Shown: in pieces, positions 17,067 to 26,755 of the stretch
How the letters are laid out: each line of letters begins with the position of its first letter
Numbering within the stretch: position 1 is the stretch's first letter
From: Flavicella sp965243265
GTDB taxonomy: Bacteria; Bacteroidota; Bacteroidia; Flavobacteriales; Flavobacteriaceae
Reading direction: 5' to 3'
Assembly (NCBI GenBank): GCA_965243265.1
Contig: CBDEUL010000004.1
Coordinates: 1 to 64,000, forward strand
DNA: 64,000 nucleotides
Program-made: the position numbers and the translations under genes
Notes under the pieces: generated by a model
Told to the model about the DNA's origin: nothing
What the model saw: the letters and a program-made list of their open reading frames with translations, nothing else
Database searches by the model: none

Positions 17067-18404
17067 ATGAAAGTTTTAAAATTCGGAGGAACTTCAGTAG
17101 GGAGTCCAGAAAGTATAAAAGAAGTAGCTAAAATTGTAGCGGGTATAGAAGGGCCTAAAATTGTTGTTTTATCAGCAATGTCACAAACTACAAATGTATT
17201 ACATCAAATTACAGATGCAGTAGGAGCTTCAAACTTTGATGAGGCTAAGAGTATTGTAGCAATGATGATTGATAGATACAAAACGGTTGTTGAAAATTTA
17301 TATGCTTCTGAGACTTTTAAAAAGCAAGCAAGTGCTTTTGTAGAAGAGCGTTTCGATTTCATTTTGTCTTATATTCATGAAGAGTCTGTAGAGCAAATTC
17401 AAGCTGTTGAAAAAATTATTGTAGCACAAGGAGAAATTTTGTCTACAAATTTATTCTCAATGTACCTTTCAGAGATAAATGAGCAGGCTAGTTTATTATC
17501 AGCTTTTGACTTTATGAGAATTGATGAAGCTGGAGAGCCAGATTCTGATTTTATAACAGAAAGTTTAGGAGCCATTCTTGAGGCAGATACGACAACACAA
17601 ATTTTTGTAACACAAGGATATATTTGTTTGAGTCATTTAGGTGATATTGACAATTTAAAAAGAGGAGGAAGTGATTATTCTGCATCTTTAATAGGAGCAG
17701 CTATCCAAGCAGAAGAAATTCAAATTTGGACGGACATTGACGGAATGCATAATAATGATCCTCGTTTTGTAGATAGTACATTTTCATTAGAGGAAATTTC
17801 TTTTGATGAGGCTGCGGAGTTGGCTTATTTTGGAGCTAAGATTTTACACCCTCAAAGTGTAATTCCTGCAAAGGAAAAGAATGTACCAGTATTATTAAAA
17901 GATACTTTTAATCCAGATTCTAAAGGTACCATTATTAAAAACTGTACTGTTCCTAATGGAGTGCGTGCAATTGCAGCAAAAGATGGTATTACAGCAATAA
18001 GAATTAAGTCTTACCGAATGTTAATGGCATACGGTTTCTTAAAGAATATTTTTGAAGTATTTGAAAAGTACCAAACATCAATAGATATGATTACAACATC
18101 AGAAGTTGCTGTTTCGTTGACTATAGATGATGCTACTTATTTGGAAGAGATTAAAGCTGAGTTGGAAAATATAGGGAACGTAAAGATAGATACAGATTTA
18201 AGTATCATTTGTTTGGCAGGAGATTTCTCTCAAAAGCAAAAGGGTGCTAGTACTAACATATTTAACAGTTTAACAAATACACCAATCCGTATGATTTCTT
18301 ATGGAGGTAGTAATTACAACGTATCTTTATTAGTAAATACAAAAGATAAAGTACAGGCTTTACAGGATTTGAATACAGGAGTTTTTTCTACAGTAGAGTC
18401 TTAA
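17067..18404 (+). CDS. lysC: Aspartate kinase (monofunctional)
   Basis: Phosphorylates aspartate, the first step toward lysine, threonine and methionine. The 445-residue protein has the amino-acid kinase start MKVLKFGGTSVGSPES, the RGGSDYSASL substrate/ATP region, WTDIDGMHNNDPR and the AAELAYFGAKILHP segment. Two C-terminal ACT-like domains follow (about residues 305-440). lysA, thrB and thrC are also in this window but far away, so the pathway is not in one operon. A strong terminator follows. Confidence 0.95.
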   Translation: MKVLKFGGTSVGSPESIKEVAKIVAGIEGPKIVVLSAMSQTTNVLHQITDAVGASNFDEAKSIVAMMIDRYKTVVENLYASETFKKQASAFVEERFDFILSYIHEESVEQIQAVEKIIVAQGEILSTNLFSMYLSEINEQASLLSAFDFMRIDEAGEPDSDFITESLGAILEADTTTQIFVTQGYICLSHLGDIDNLKRGGSDYSASLIGAAIQAEEIQIWTDIDGMHNNDPRFVDSTFSLEEISFDEAAELAYFGAKILHPQSVIPAKEKNVPVLLKDTFNPDSKGTIIKNCTVPNGVRAIAAKDGITAIRIKSYRMLMAYGFLKNIFEVFEKYQTSIDMITTSEVAVSLTIDDATYLEEIKAELENIGNVKIDTDLSIICLAGDFSQKQKGASTNIFNSLTNTPIRMISYGGSNYNVSLLVNTKDKVQALQDLNTGVFSTVES

Positions 18405-18426
18405 AAAGTAGACAAGTTTTTAGGTG

Positions 18427-18461
18427 AAAAGAGGCAGTGTAATTACACTGCCTCTTTTTTT
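18427..18461 (+). terminator. Terminator after lysC
   Basis: Perfect 12-bp inverted repeat GAGGCAGTGTAA / TTACACTGCCTC followed by T8. Confidence 0.85.
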
Positions 18462-18603
18462 ATAGACCTCTAAGGCTATCGTTATGAGAAAATTAGAATA
18501 GCAATCGTCAGATTTACAACTTATTAGACTACTAAATTAGTAGAGAATTGAAATATAAAGAGATTTGATACCTATTTCCTGTAAAATTTAAGAAACTTTT
18601 GTT

Positions 18604-18611
18604 TATTTTTG
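18604..18611 (+). promoter_or_regulatory. Putative -7 element (TATTTTTG) of the ferredoxin gene
   Basis: Exact TAnnTTTG match, 27 bases before the ATG at 18639. It overlaps the longer open frame start at 18609 and so argues against that start. Confidence 0.5.
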
Positions 18612-18638
18612 TTGCCTATAATTAAAGAAAACAACACA

Positions 18639-18989
18639 ATGGCGATTATAATTACTGACGAATGTATCAACTGTGGGGCTTGTGAACCTGAATGTCCAAA
18701 TAATGCAATTTATGAAGGAGCAGAGGATTGGCGTTATGCTGATGGTACAGAATTAACAGGAGATATTGTTTTACCAGGAGGTAAACAAGCAAACGCAGAA
18801 GAAGATCAAGAAGCTATCGATGATGAAGTATACTACATTGTACCTGATAAGTGTACAGAATGTAAAGGATTTCATGATGAGCCACAATGTGCTGCTGTAT
18901 GTCCAGTAGACTGTTGTGTGCCTGATGAGGATAATGAAGAAACAGAAGAAGAGTTATTGGCAAAACAAAAGTTTATGCATAAAGAATAA
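18639..18989 (+). CDS. 4Fe-4S dicluster ferredoxin
   Basis: 116-residue electron carrier with two 4Fe-4S sites. The first is C9-x2-C-x2-C-x3-CP (CINCGACEPECP). The second is CTECKGFHDEPQCAAVCP, with the longer loop typical of YfhL/FdxA-like ferredoxins. A roughly 40-residue acidic insert separates the two, and the tail is also acidic. The start MAIIITDEC is chosen because upstream codons lie in the promoter. Confidence 0.93.
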   Translation: MAIIITDECINCGACEPECPNNAIYEGAEDWRYADGTELTGDIVLPGGKQANAEEDQEAIDDEVYYIVPDKCTECKGFHDEPQCAAVCPVDCCVPDEDNEETEEELLAKQKFMHKE

Positions 18990-19007
18990 CTACTTTTTTA
19001 AAACACT

Positions 19008-19048
19008 AAAAAACTACCTGATAGATAAAATTATTAGGTAGTTTTTTT
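19008..19048 (+). terminator. Terminator after the ferredoxin gene
   Basis: AAACTACCT / AGGTAGTTT with a 16-base loop and a T run. Confidence 0.65.
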
Positions 19049-19121
19049 ATGTCTTTACTTTAGTAAAAAGGAAATAATTTCTTGTAAAAAATACTCTAGA
19101 TAAGTTATAAAAAGGGTGGGG

Positions 19122-19166
19122 TAAAAAAAAGAGAGAGGCTTTGTAGATAAAGCCTCTCTCTTTTTT
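19122..19166. terminator. Bidirectional terminator before the sialate esterase 3' end
   Basis: 12-bp stem GAGAGAGGCTTT / AAAGCCTCTCTC, with an A run on the left and a T run on the right. Confidence 0.8.
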
Positions 19167-19185
19167 AATCTATTAACACTATTTG

Positions 19186-20694
19186 TTATAGTGCCTTATG
19201 AAAAGGTTTTGCAGGAATTCCAGCAGAGTTGAATAAATTCATCATAGGGAAATTACTGTAGGCATATCGTATGTATTTTATATCGATAACTTCATCTGAG
19301 TATAATTTGACCTCGTTTTCAGAGATTATTTTGGCTGTGGCTGGGTGAAAAACTTCGTCTTCTCCAGCTACTTCAAACCCTAATAATTCTTCTGGACTTA
19401 CGGTAATTGTTTCTTCAGATTTTTGTTGATTAACATAACGTACCACCTCTCTTGTTTCTAAGCCTTCTCCTACATTGTCAAAAGTAACAGTAAGGACCAA
19501 ATTTTTCATCTTCATTTTTTTGAACTCTGGAGCTTCAGCAATTATTTTAGCATCGTCCAATTTTAAAGCGATTAAAGCTACTCGCTCACTTACTTTTGCT
19601 TTTGATTTAGGGTGAATGTTTCCTTTGTCTCCAGTATCTATTGTAACTGCTAAATATGTGTTCTTAAGTTTTGACACTACTTCTTCTTGTGCGCTACGGA
19701 GTGGAGGCCAGTTACTAACATTACCTTTTTGTTGAAAAGAAGGTAACTGAACTACAATAAATGGAAAATCTCCTTGATTCCATACAGATCTCCATGAAGA
19801 AATTAAAAGCTCTAGAGAATTTGCGTAATACTTGTGGTTACCAGCATCGGATTCTCCTTGATACCAAATAGCTCCTTTTATAGCAAATTGGGTAAGTGGA
19901 GCTATAAGAGCATTGTAGTAGTGAGTTGGCTTTCTATCTTCTTTTTTCTTTTGGTAGCGAAGAATTGTGGTAAAGGCCATAGGGTCACTTTCCTTAGTTA
20001 CTTTAGAAATATCAGTTTGCACATAGGCTTCTTCAGGCATCCAAGATCTTACAGGTGTTCCCCCTATAGAAGATTGTATAATACCTATAGGTACGTCTGT
20101 TTCTTCGTATATTTTTTGAGCAAAACCATAAGCTACTGTAGAGATGTCACTTGTAAATTTTTTAGTAGCTAACTGCCATGAGCTATTAAATAGAGTGTTG
20201 GTAGTATATTCTGTAGATTTGGTAGGGCTACCAATACGTCCTCCTTTAATGATACGGATGTAGTCAGAGTTTTTAAATTCAGTTTCTAAAGGTTTGGCAT
20301 GTTTCACTTTAAGATCCATATTACTTTGCCCAGAAGCAATCCAAACATCTCCAATTAAAATATTTGTGATTTCTAGTGTTTTTTCTTCTGTAATAATTTC
20401 AATTTTATGAGCTTCCTTACTCGCTTTCATTTTAGGGAAAACAACTTTCCAGTTACCATCGGTATCTATTTCGGCTTCTAAACTTTTAATTTCATCATCT
20501 CCTAAAAATAACTTTACGGTAATGTTAGCTTCATCAGTAGATGTACCATAAACTTTTATAGGCATATTTCTTTGCAATACCATATTATTTGTAAACAAAC
20601 TGTTTGGTTTTACCGATGCTAAAAGAGAAGTTGTAAATAGAAAGAAACTAAGTAAAAAGGGTAAGAATGATTTTGTAAAAAAATACTTTTTCAT
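19186..20694 (-). CDS. Sialate O-acetylesterase-like SGNH hydrolase, secreted
   Basis: 502-residue exported carbohydrate esterase. It has a Sec signal peptide (about residues 1-26, SFFLFTTSLLAS), a beta-rich N-terminal domain (MVLQRNMPIKVYG), then the SGNH/GDSL core with block I IASGQSNMDLK, the Gly/Asn region IQSSIGGTPVRSW, IWYQGESDAG, and the Asp/His pair in DTGDKGNIHPKSK. The family removes O-acetyl groups from sialic acids or plant or algal glycans. No polysaccharide utilisation genes are adjacent, so the natural substrate is open. Confidence 0.88.
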   Translation of the reverse strand: MKKYFFTKSFLPFLLSFFLFTTSLLASVKPNSLFTNNMVLQRNMPIKVYGTSTDEANITVKLFLGDDEIKSLEAEIDTDGNWKVVFPKMKASKEAHKIEIITEEKTLEITNILIGDVWIASGQSNMDLKVKHAKPLETEFKNSDYIRIIKGGRIGSPTKSTEYTTNTLFNSSWQLATKKFTSDISTVAYGFAQKIYEETDVPIGIIQSSIGGTPVRSWMPEEAYVQTDISKVTKESDPMAFTTILRYQKKKEDRKPTHYYNALIAPLTQFAIKGAIWYQGESDAGNHKYYANSLELLISSWRSVWNQGDFPFIVVQLPSFQQKGNVSNWPPLRSAQEEVVSKLKNTYLAVTIDTGDKGNIHPKSKAKVSERVALIALKLDDAKIIAEAPEFKKMKMKNLVLTVTFDNVGEGLETREVVRYVNQQKSEETITVSPEELLGFEVAGEDEVFHPATAKIISENEVKLYSDEVIDIKYIRYAYSNFPMMNLFNSAGIPAKPFHKAL

Positions 20695-20799
20695 GGTTTT
20701 AATAATGTTATAATAAATAAAACCTCTAAGGTAGTAATTTTGAAAGGATTTGAGATAGATTTAAGGTTTTAATCTGCACAAAGTATGTAAGTATTATAG

Positions 20800-20807
20800 T
20801 ATATTTG
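20800..20807 (+). promoter_or_regulatory. Putative -7 element (TATATTTG) of ychF
   Basis: Exact TAnnTTTG match 32 bases before the ychF ATG; the -33 box is unclear. Confidence 0.5.
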
Positions 20808-20839
20808 CCTTTTTAAATTTTCAAATAGTAAAATCATAT

Positions 20840-21931
20840 ATGAAAGCTGGAATTGTAGGATTGCCAAACGTAGGAAAATCAACGTTATTTAATTGTTTGT
20901 CAAATGCAAAAGCGCAAAGTGCAAACTTTCCTTTTTGTACGATAGAACCTAATATTGGGGTGGTTAATGTACCTGATTCAAGAGTAGCAAAACTTGAAGG
21001 TATGGTAAACCCAGAAAGAGTGGTGCCTGCAACGGTAGAAATTGTAGATATTGCTGGATTGGTAAAAGGAGCAAGTAAAGGAGAAGGTCTTGGAAATCAG
21101 TTTTTAGGAAATATTAGAGAAACAGATGCTATTATTCATGTATTGCGTTGTTTTGATAATGACAATATTGTGCATGTAGACGCGTCAGTAGATCCTGTAA
21201 GAGACAAAGAAACAATTGATATAGAATTGCAATTGAAAGATTTAGAAACTACAGAAAAACGTTTAGAGCGTGTTAAAAGAAATGCCAAAACAGGTAATAA
21301 AGAAGCACAAGCAGAATTAGATGTTTTATTAAGAGTTCAAGAAACTTTGTTAGCAGGAAAATCAGTTCGTACAATTGAGTTTACTGAAAAAGAGGAATTG
21401 ATTGTAGCTTCATTACAATTTATTACAGCAAAACCAGTAATGTATGTTTGTAATGTTGATGAAAGTTCTGCAGTATCAGGAAATGATTATGTAGCAGCAG
21501 TAAGAGAAGCTGTTAAAGATGAAGCAGCAGAAATAATTGTATTGGCTGTAGGTACAGAGGCAGACATTAATGAATTGGATGATTATGAAGAACGTCAGGT
21601 TTTCTTAGAAGACATAGGTTTAGATGAACCAGGTTCGGCAAAGCTAATTCGTGCAGCTTATAAGTTATTAAATTTACAAACTTATTTTACAGTTGGTGTA
21701 AAGGAAGTGAGAGCATGGACTATTAATATTGGTGATACTGCACCACAAGCAGCAGGTGTTATCCATACAGATTTTGAGAAAGGGTTTATCCGAGCAGAAG
21801 TTATCAAATACGATGATTATGTTACTTATGGAACAGAGGTTAAAATAAAAGAAGCAGGGAAGTTAAGTGTTGAAGGAAAAGAATATGTTGTTGCTGATGG
21901 TGATATCATGAATTTTAGATTCAATGTTTAA
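20840..21931 (+). CDS. ychF: Redox-regulated ATPase/GTPase YchF
   Basis: Obg-family P-loop protein that binds ribosomes and prefers ATP. 363 residues with G1 GLPNVGKST, G3 DIAGLVKGASKGEGLGNQFL (the family's DxAGL form), the NxxE-type base-recognition strand CNVDESS and the C-terminal TGS-like domain (FTVGVKEVRAWTI, FEKGFIRAEVI). Length and start match the family exactly. Confidence 0.97.
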   Translation: MKAGIVGLPNVGKSTLFNCLSNAKAQSANFPFCTIEPNIGVVNVPDSRVAKLEGMVNPERVVPATVEIVDIAGLVKGASKGEGLGNQFLGNIRETDAIIHVLRCFDNDNIVHVDASVDPVRDKETIDIELQLKDLETTEKRLERVKRNAKTGNKEAQAELDVLLRVQETLLAGKSVRTIEFTEKEELIVASLQFITAKPVMYVCNVDESSAVSGNDYVAAVREAVKDEAAEIIVLAVGTEADINELDDYEERQVFLEDIGLDEPGSAKLIRAAYKLLNLQTYFTVGVKEVRAWTINIGDTAPQAAGVIHTDFEKGFIRAEVIKYDDYVTYGTEVKIKEAGKLSVEGKEYVVADGDIMNFRFNV

Positions 21932-21953
21932 TAGAACTTTATTAGATAGAATT

Positions 21954-21986
21954 AAAAAGGGTTTGCTTTTATGCAAACCCTTTTTT
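21954..21986. terminator. Bidirectional terminator between ychF and the DUF423 gene
   Basis: AAAAAGGGTTTGC / GCAAACCCTTTTTT, 6-base loop. Confidence 0.85.
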
Positions 21987-21989
21987 GAT

Positions 21990-22370
21990 TTATAGTAGTG
22001 TGAATTTGTATATAAGTAAACTCCATCCAATAACTAAAAGAAGTCCTCCTAAAGGAGTTATAGGTCCTAGAAAGCGTATTTTTTTTCCTTTAGCAGAAGA
22101 TAAAACTAATCCATAAATACTAAATGAAAATAAAAATACACCTGTGATAAAACTGTATGAAATATAGGTGTCTATGGAGTTGTTAAAATCAAATAGAAGT
22201 CCAATAAGAACTAATAGTAAAGCATGGTACATTTGGTATTTAACTCCTGTTTCAAAACTTTTAATTTGATCGTTATCTAATATCTTTTTTAAGGCATGTG
22301 CTCCAAAGGCACCAAATACAATAGCCATGGCTCCATAGCTACTAGCAAATAATAGTGTAATCTGATTCAT
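21990..22370 (-). CDS. DUF423 family membrane protein
   Basis: 126-residue inner-membrane protein with four hydrophobic segments and the family signature GAMAIVFGAFGAHALKK near the N-terminus and ITPLGGLLLVIGW at the end. I chose the start MNQITLLF; a longer frame would overlap selO. Function unknown. It follows selO by 23 bases on the same strand. Confidence 0.88.
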   Translation of the reverse strand: MNQITLLFASSYGAMAIVFGAFGAHALKKILDNDQIKSFETGVKYQMYHALLLVLIGLLFDFNNSIDTYISYSFITGVFLFSFSIYGLVLSSAKGKKIRFLGPITPLGGLLLVIGWSLLIYKFTLL

Positions 22371-22393
22371 TTTATATATAGGTGTTGGGTTTG

Positions 22394-23959
22394 TTAAGAA
22401 CTGCAAGATAGCATAGAGCATCCTACTTTATGGTTTGCCCATTTAGGACGTTTTGTAAACCACTTTTCTTTTGTCGGTTGTTCGTTATAAGGGTTTTCTA
22501 ATAATTTAAAAAGTTCATCAATTAGAGAGAAATCATCTTTTTCAGCAGCTTCAATAGCCAATTGTGCCATATAATTTCTAAGCACATATTTAGGGTTTAT
22601 TAGGTTCATTTTTTCTTTGCGTTTTTGATCTGAGAGTGTTTCTTTTTCTAAACGTATTTTATAGTTTTTAAACCAAGTTATCCATTTTTGGAAAATAACA
22701 TCTTTTATTTCTTTAGGATAATAAAAAGCATCTTCAATATTTTGTAGCATTTGAGAAGGAGTGTTGGAGGTTTTTATGTTGGCTAATTTTCTAAAGAAAA
22801 TAGTCATATCTGTTTCAGAAAGGTGTAGGATGTTTTCTAATTCCTTAATAAGTTGATCGTCGTCTTTATTATTGGTAAATAAACCAATTTTTGAACACAT
22901 CATTTTTAATTGTTTCTTTTCAAAATCAACTTTAGATTGTTCTAATATTTCTTCTAAAGGTTTTACATCTTCAATAAGAGGGTATAGAGCATTTGCTAGT
23001 TTTAAGAGATTCCAAAGTCCAATGTTGGGTTGATTTCCAAATCGATACCTTTTATGCTCTCTGTCTGTTGTATTAGGGGTCCAATTATAATCATAACCTT
23101 CTAACCATCCATAAGGACCATAATCTATAGTTAGCCCGAGGATAGATAAATTGTCTGTATTCATAACACCGTGTACAAAACCTACACGTTGCCAATGGAT
23201 AATCATATCCAAAGTTTTGTTACTAACTTCTTTAAAGAGTTGGATGTAATTCTCTTTGTTAGGAGCTCCAATATGAGGGTATAATTGCTCTAAAGTATAA
23301 TCGACAAGTGTTTTTAAAGTGATAGTATCTTCTCTAGCAGCAAATATTTCATAACTTCCAAATCGAATAAAAGAGGGAGCTGTTCTACAAACAACTGCTC
23401 CTTTTTCATAGGCAGGATTGCCATTGTATAAAACGTCACGTAATACTTTACTTCCTGTCAAAGCAAGAGATAATGCTCTTGTAGTAGGCACTCCTAAGTG
23501 AAACATGGCTTCGCTACATAAATACTCTCTTATTGAAGAACGTAAAACAGCCAAACCGTCGGCAGTACGTGAATAAGGTGTTTCACCAGAACCTTTTAAT
23601 TGTAAAGTCCATATCTTATTTTGATGTTCAACCTCTGTTAAATTAATGGCTCTTCCATCTCCAAGTTGACCAGCCCAGTTTCCAAATTGGTGACCTCCAT
23701 AGCACATGGCATAAGGTTGTGTGTTTTTTAGAATGGTATTTCCTGTAAAAACATTTTTAAACTCTTCACTTTTTAAATCATTAGCAGTTAATCCAATAGA
23801 TTTTGCTACAAGTTTTGAGGTGTGAATTATTTTGGGGTTTTTAGGTTTTGTAGGGGTAACGTATGAAAAGCAAGCATTGAAAACCTGTCGTCTTGTGTTT
23901 TCTGTAACGGTATCTGCAGGTAATTTTTTATTAAAAGTATCTTGAATATTTAATTTCAT
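22394..23959 (-). CDS. selO: Protein adenylyltransferase SelO (YdiU)
   Basis: Pseudokinase-fold enzyme that AMPylates proteins, implicated in redox stress responses. 521 residues. The N-terminal signature YGGHQFGNWAGQLGDGRA, KGSGETPYSRTADGLAVLRSSIREYL (nucleotide and active-site region) and the metal-binding DYGPYGWLEGYD are intact. The C-terminus SMLSCSS carries the Cys that is selenocysteine or cysteine in this family. Confidence 0.95.
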   Translation of the reverse strand: MKLNIQDTFNKKLPADTVTENTRRQVFNACFSYVTPTKPKNPKIIHTSKLVAKSIGLTANDLKSEEFKNVFTGNTILKNTQPYAMCYGGHQFGNWAGQLGDGRAINLTEVEHQNKIWTLQLKGSGETPYSRTADGLAVLRSSIREYLCSEAMFHLGVPTTRALSLALTGSKVLRDVLYNGNPAYEKGAVVCRTAPSFIRFGSYEIFAAREDTITLKTLVDYTLEQLYPHIGAPNKENYIQLFKEVSNKTLDMIIHWQRVGFVHGVMNTDNLSILGLTIDYGPYGWLEGYDYNWTPNTTDREHKRYRFGNQPNIGLWNLLKLANALYPLIEDVKPLEEILEQSKVDFEKKQLKMMCSKIGLFTNNKDDDQLIKELENILHLSETDMTIFFRKLANIKTSNTPSQMLQNIEDAFYYPKEIKDVIFQKWITWFKNYKIRLEKETLSDQKRKEKMNLINPKYVLRNYMAQLAIEAAEKDDFSLIDELFKLLENPYNEQPTKEKWFTKRPKWANHKVGCSMLSCSS

Positions 23960-24130
23960 AAGTGTAATTATTCGTATAAAATTACAATTAATAGTTGGTA
24001 CTTGGGTTTGTGAGTATTACTTGTTAACTATTATCAAATAAATAATATTTATGCGATTGTGTGTGTTTGAGTATCGTAATATAGAAATGTTTCAAAGTTT
24101 CAAAAAAAATAGAATACTCACATTTGCTAT

Positions 24131-25024
24131 ATGGATAAAAGTAAACAGAAAAGGTTAGGAGTATTGGTTGCTGTTTTTGGAGTGGTTATGTTTTCTGCAA
24201 AAGCAATTATGGTAAAATTGGCATATATGTATGCTATAGACTCTGTGAGTTTATTGTTGTTACGTATGTTGTTTTCTTTGCCTGTATATCTTGTGATTGT
24301 ATTCTTAATAAAGTCTTCAAAAGAAGCGGCTGTAAAAAAGACAGATTATTTATGGTTGCTGTTTTTTGGCTTTGTAGGGTATTATTTAGCAAGTTATTTT
24401 GATTTTTTAGGATTGCAGTATATCAAAGCAGGGTTGGAAAGAATAATATTATTTATTTATCCAACATTGGTTGTTTTGATATCACGGGTGTTTTTGAAAA
24501 CTAAAATTACTAGAACTCAAGTAGCTGCTATTTTAATTACTTATTTGGGAGTTGTTATTGCTTTTTCAGATGAAATTAATATCTCATCTGAGCAAACTCT
24601 TTTAGGAGCTGTTCTGATTTTTTTTAGTGCTTTAACTTATGCTATGTATTTGGTAGGAAGTGGCTGGTTGATACCTAAGTTTGGAGTGGTTAAATTTACT
24701 TCTTATGCCATGATTGTTTCAACAATATGTGTAGTTATACATTATGGAATAATTTCTGATTTTAATTTATTGGAATACCCTAAAGAGGTTTACTATTTAA
24801 GTTTTGCAATGGCAATTTTATCAACAGTAATTCCTTCTTTTTTGGTATCTACGTCTATAAAAATAATAGGAAGTTCTAATTTTTCAATTATAGGGAGTAT
24901 TGGGCCTATTTCTACAATAATTTTGGCAAATATCTTTTTAGATGAGGGGTTAACGGGGTATCAAGTTATAGGAACACTTATAGTAATAGCTGGGGTGTTT
25001 TTAATTTCTAGAGCTAAAAACTAA
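24131..25024 (+). CDS. EamA/DMT-family transporter
   Basis: 297-residue inner-membrane protein with ten hydrophobic segments and two EamA repeats (GVVMFSAKAIMVKLAY... and GAVLIFFSALTYAMYLVGSG...). Such carriers export amino acids or other small metabolites. The C-terminal SIGPISTIILANIFLDEGLTGYQVIGTLIVI is typical. The substrate cannot be predicted. Monocistronic. Confidence 0.9.
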   Translation: MDKSKQKRLGVLVAVFGVVMFSAKAIMVKLAYMYAIDSVSLLLLRMLFSLPVYLVIVFLIKSSKEAAVKKTDYLWLLFFGFVGYYLASYFDFLGLQYIKAGLERIILFIYPTLVVLISRVFLKTKITRTQVAAILITYLGVVIAFSDEINISSEQTLLGAVLIFFSALTYAMYLVGSGWLIPKFGVVKFTSYAMIVSTICVVIHYGIISDFNLLEYPKEVYYLSFAMAILSTVIPSFLVSTSIKIIGSSNFSIIGSIGPISTIILANIFLDEGLTGYQVIGTLIVIAGVFLISRAKN

Positions 25025-25062
25025 AAAAGCAGGCTTTACAAAATTGTAGAGCTTGCTTTTTT
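25023..25062 (+). terminator. Terminator after the EamA gene
   Basis: Imperfect stem AAAAAGCAGGCTTTACA / GTAGAGCTTGCTTTTTT. Confidence 0.65.
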
Positions 25063-25081
25063 AAGTGTGTAGAGGTTTTTA

Positions 25082-25468
25082 TTATTTAATTTTAGTAACC
25101 TTTATGTCTTGTATAGTAGCTGTAGAATCACACCTTTCAACAATAAGAGTAACTTCTTGTTCTTTTAAGGAGGCGTCTATCCAATAAGTTTGACAAGGTT
25201 TTTTTGTGTCTGTCATACTTTTTGAAAAATCAACATCACCTTCTGATAGAATGTAAGCAATTCTGATGGAGTCTAAATTGTTTTGTTGTGCGGTAAGTAG
25301 TGCATTGTCTGAAAATTTTTGATACTTCTTTACACGGATACTTTTAAGTGTTCTAGCATCGGGTCCGTAAGGGAATTTTACACCTTTTTTTTGTGCTATA
25401 AAAACAACTACAATAGTACCTATAAACAGACCTATAATAAAATAAATTGCACGTTGAGCTAAGTTCAT
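25082..25468 (-). CDS. Small membrane-anchored protein, DUF4258-like
   Basis: 128 residues: one N-terminal membrane segment (AIYFIIGLFIGTIVVVFIA), then a soluble domain with YGPDARTLKSIR, SEGDVDFSKS and two Cys (PCQTYWID, VERCDSTA). It resembles short Flavobacteriia proteins annotated as DUF4258, but I am not certain of that assignment. It is the last gene of a run porX-tsaE-ald-this gene on the minus strand. Confidence 0.6.
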   Translation of the reverse strand: MNLAQRAIYFIIGLFIGTIVVVFIAQKKGVKFPYGPDARTLKSIRVKKYQKFSDNALLTAQQNNLDSIRIAYILSEGDVDFSKSMTDTKKPCQTYWIDASLKEQEVTLIVERCDSTATIQDIKVTKIK

Positions 25469-25530
25469 CTTGAAAAATTTATAGGCGTAAAAGTAGTGTT
25501 TTTTATAAAAACAAAAGCCTGTAAAATATT

Positions 25531-26730
25531 TTATAAAATTAAAAGATTGATATCTCTAAAAGGTAGGTCAAACCAGTCTCCAACAGCTTTATTGGTTAAA
25601 ATACCGTGGTAAAAATACATGCCACTTCTTAAAATGCGTTCATTTCTGAAGGCTTGTTCAAAGCCACCTTCTTCAGCTATGTGTATTAAAAAAGGCGTAA
25701 AGATATTACTAATAGATATAGTTGCTGTTCTTGAGTATCTAGAAGGTATGTTAGGTACACAATAATGAATTATACCGTGTTTTTCTAAGGTAGGTTTGCT
25801 ATGTGTAGTTATTTCTGAAGTCTCTATGCAACCACCCCTGTCAATACTAACATCTACAATAATAGCATTTTCTTTCATTGTTTTTACCATGTCTTCAGTA
25901 ACAACAATGGGAGATCTTGATTTACCTCGTATGGCTCCAATAACAACATCGCAACGCATTAAAGCTTTTTGTAGAGTTCTAGGTTGTAGGGTAGAAGTGT
26001 ATACGGGAGACGAAATACTTTGTTGTAATTCTCTTAATTTGGTTATTGAGTTGTCAAATACTTTAACAGAAGCTCCTAATCCAATTGCTGATTTTGCAGC
26101 AAATATACCAACAGTACCAGCTCCAATAATAACAACTTCGCAAGGAGGAACTCCTCCAATATTTCCTAATAATAGTCCGTTACCATTATTCTGGGTGCTC
26201 ATTAATTCTGCTGCAATTAAAGTAGAGGCTGTTCCTGCTATTTCACTTAAAGCTTGTACTACAGGGTATTTTCCTTGTGAGTCTTTTATAAAATCAAAAG
26301 CAATGGCTGTAATCCGTTTTTTAGCTAACTCTTCAAAGTACTTTTTGTTTTGAGTTTTTAGTTGTAGTGCAGAAACCAGAATACTTTGTGGTTTTATAAG
26401 TTCTATTTCTTTGAGAGTAGGGGGTTCAATTTTTAGAATAACACCACAACCAAATACTTCTTCTGGGTTGTAAGCTATTTTTGCTCCAGCCTCAGAGTAG
26501 TCTTGATCAGAAAAATTAGCCCCCTCACCAGCACCTGTTTCTACAACAATTTTATGTCCTAATTGTGTCAACGCTGCAACAGCATCTGGGGTTAAGCAAA
26601 TACGTTTTTCTTCGAAATAAACTTCTTTAGGCAATCCAATAAACAGGTTTCCTTTTTCTTTTTTTATTTCAAGCTTTTCTTCTTGTGGAATTAACTCTTC
26701 CTTACTGAATGGAGAAAAATGTTTGCTCAT
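25531..26730 (-). CDS. ald: Alanine dehydrogenase
   Basis: NAD-dependent enzyme interconverting L-alanine and pyruvate plus ammonia. 399 residues. Family features are GLPKEVYFEEKRICLTP near the start, SEIAGTAST, the Rossmann fingerprint VVIIGAGTVGIFAAKSAIGLGA and DVSIDRGGCIETS near residue 295. About 25 residues of N-terminal extension before the core are usual in Bacteroidota members. It is 25 bases after tsaE. Confidence 0.93.
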   Translation of the reverse strand: MSKHFSPFSKEELIPQEEKLEIKKEKGNLFIGLPKEVYFEEKRICLTPDAVAALTQLGHKIVVETGAGEGANFSDQDYSEAGAKIAYNPEEVFGCGVILKIEPPTLKEIELIKPQSILVSALQLKTQNKKYFEELAKKRITAIAFDFIKDSQGKYPVVQALSEIAGTASTLIAAELMSTQNNGNGLLLGNIGGVPPCEVVIIGAGTVGIFAAKSAIGLGASVKVFDNSITKLRELQQSISSPVYTSTLQPRTLQKALMRCDVVIGAIRGKSRSPIVVTEDMVKTMKENAIIVDVSIDRGGCIETSEITTHSKPTLEKHGIIHYCVPNIPSRYSRTATISISNIFTPFLIHIAEEGGFEQAFRNERILRSGMYFYHGILTNKAVGDWFDLPFRDINLLIL

Positions 26731-26755
26731 AGATGTTGGACTATATGATGATGGT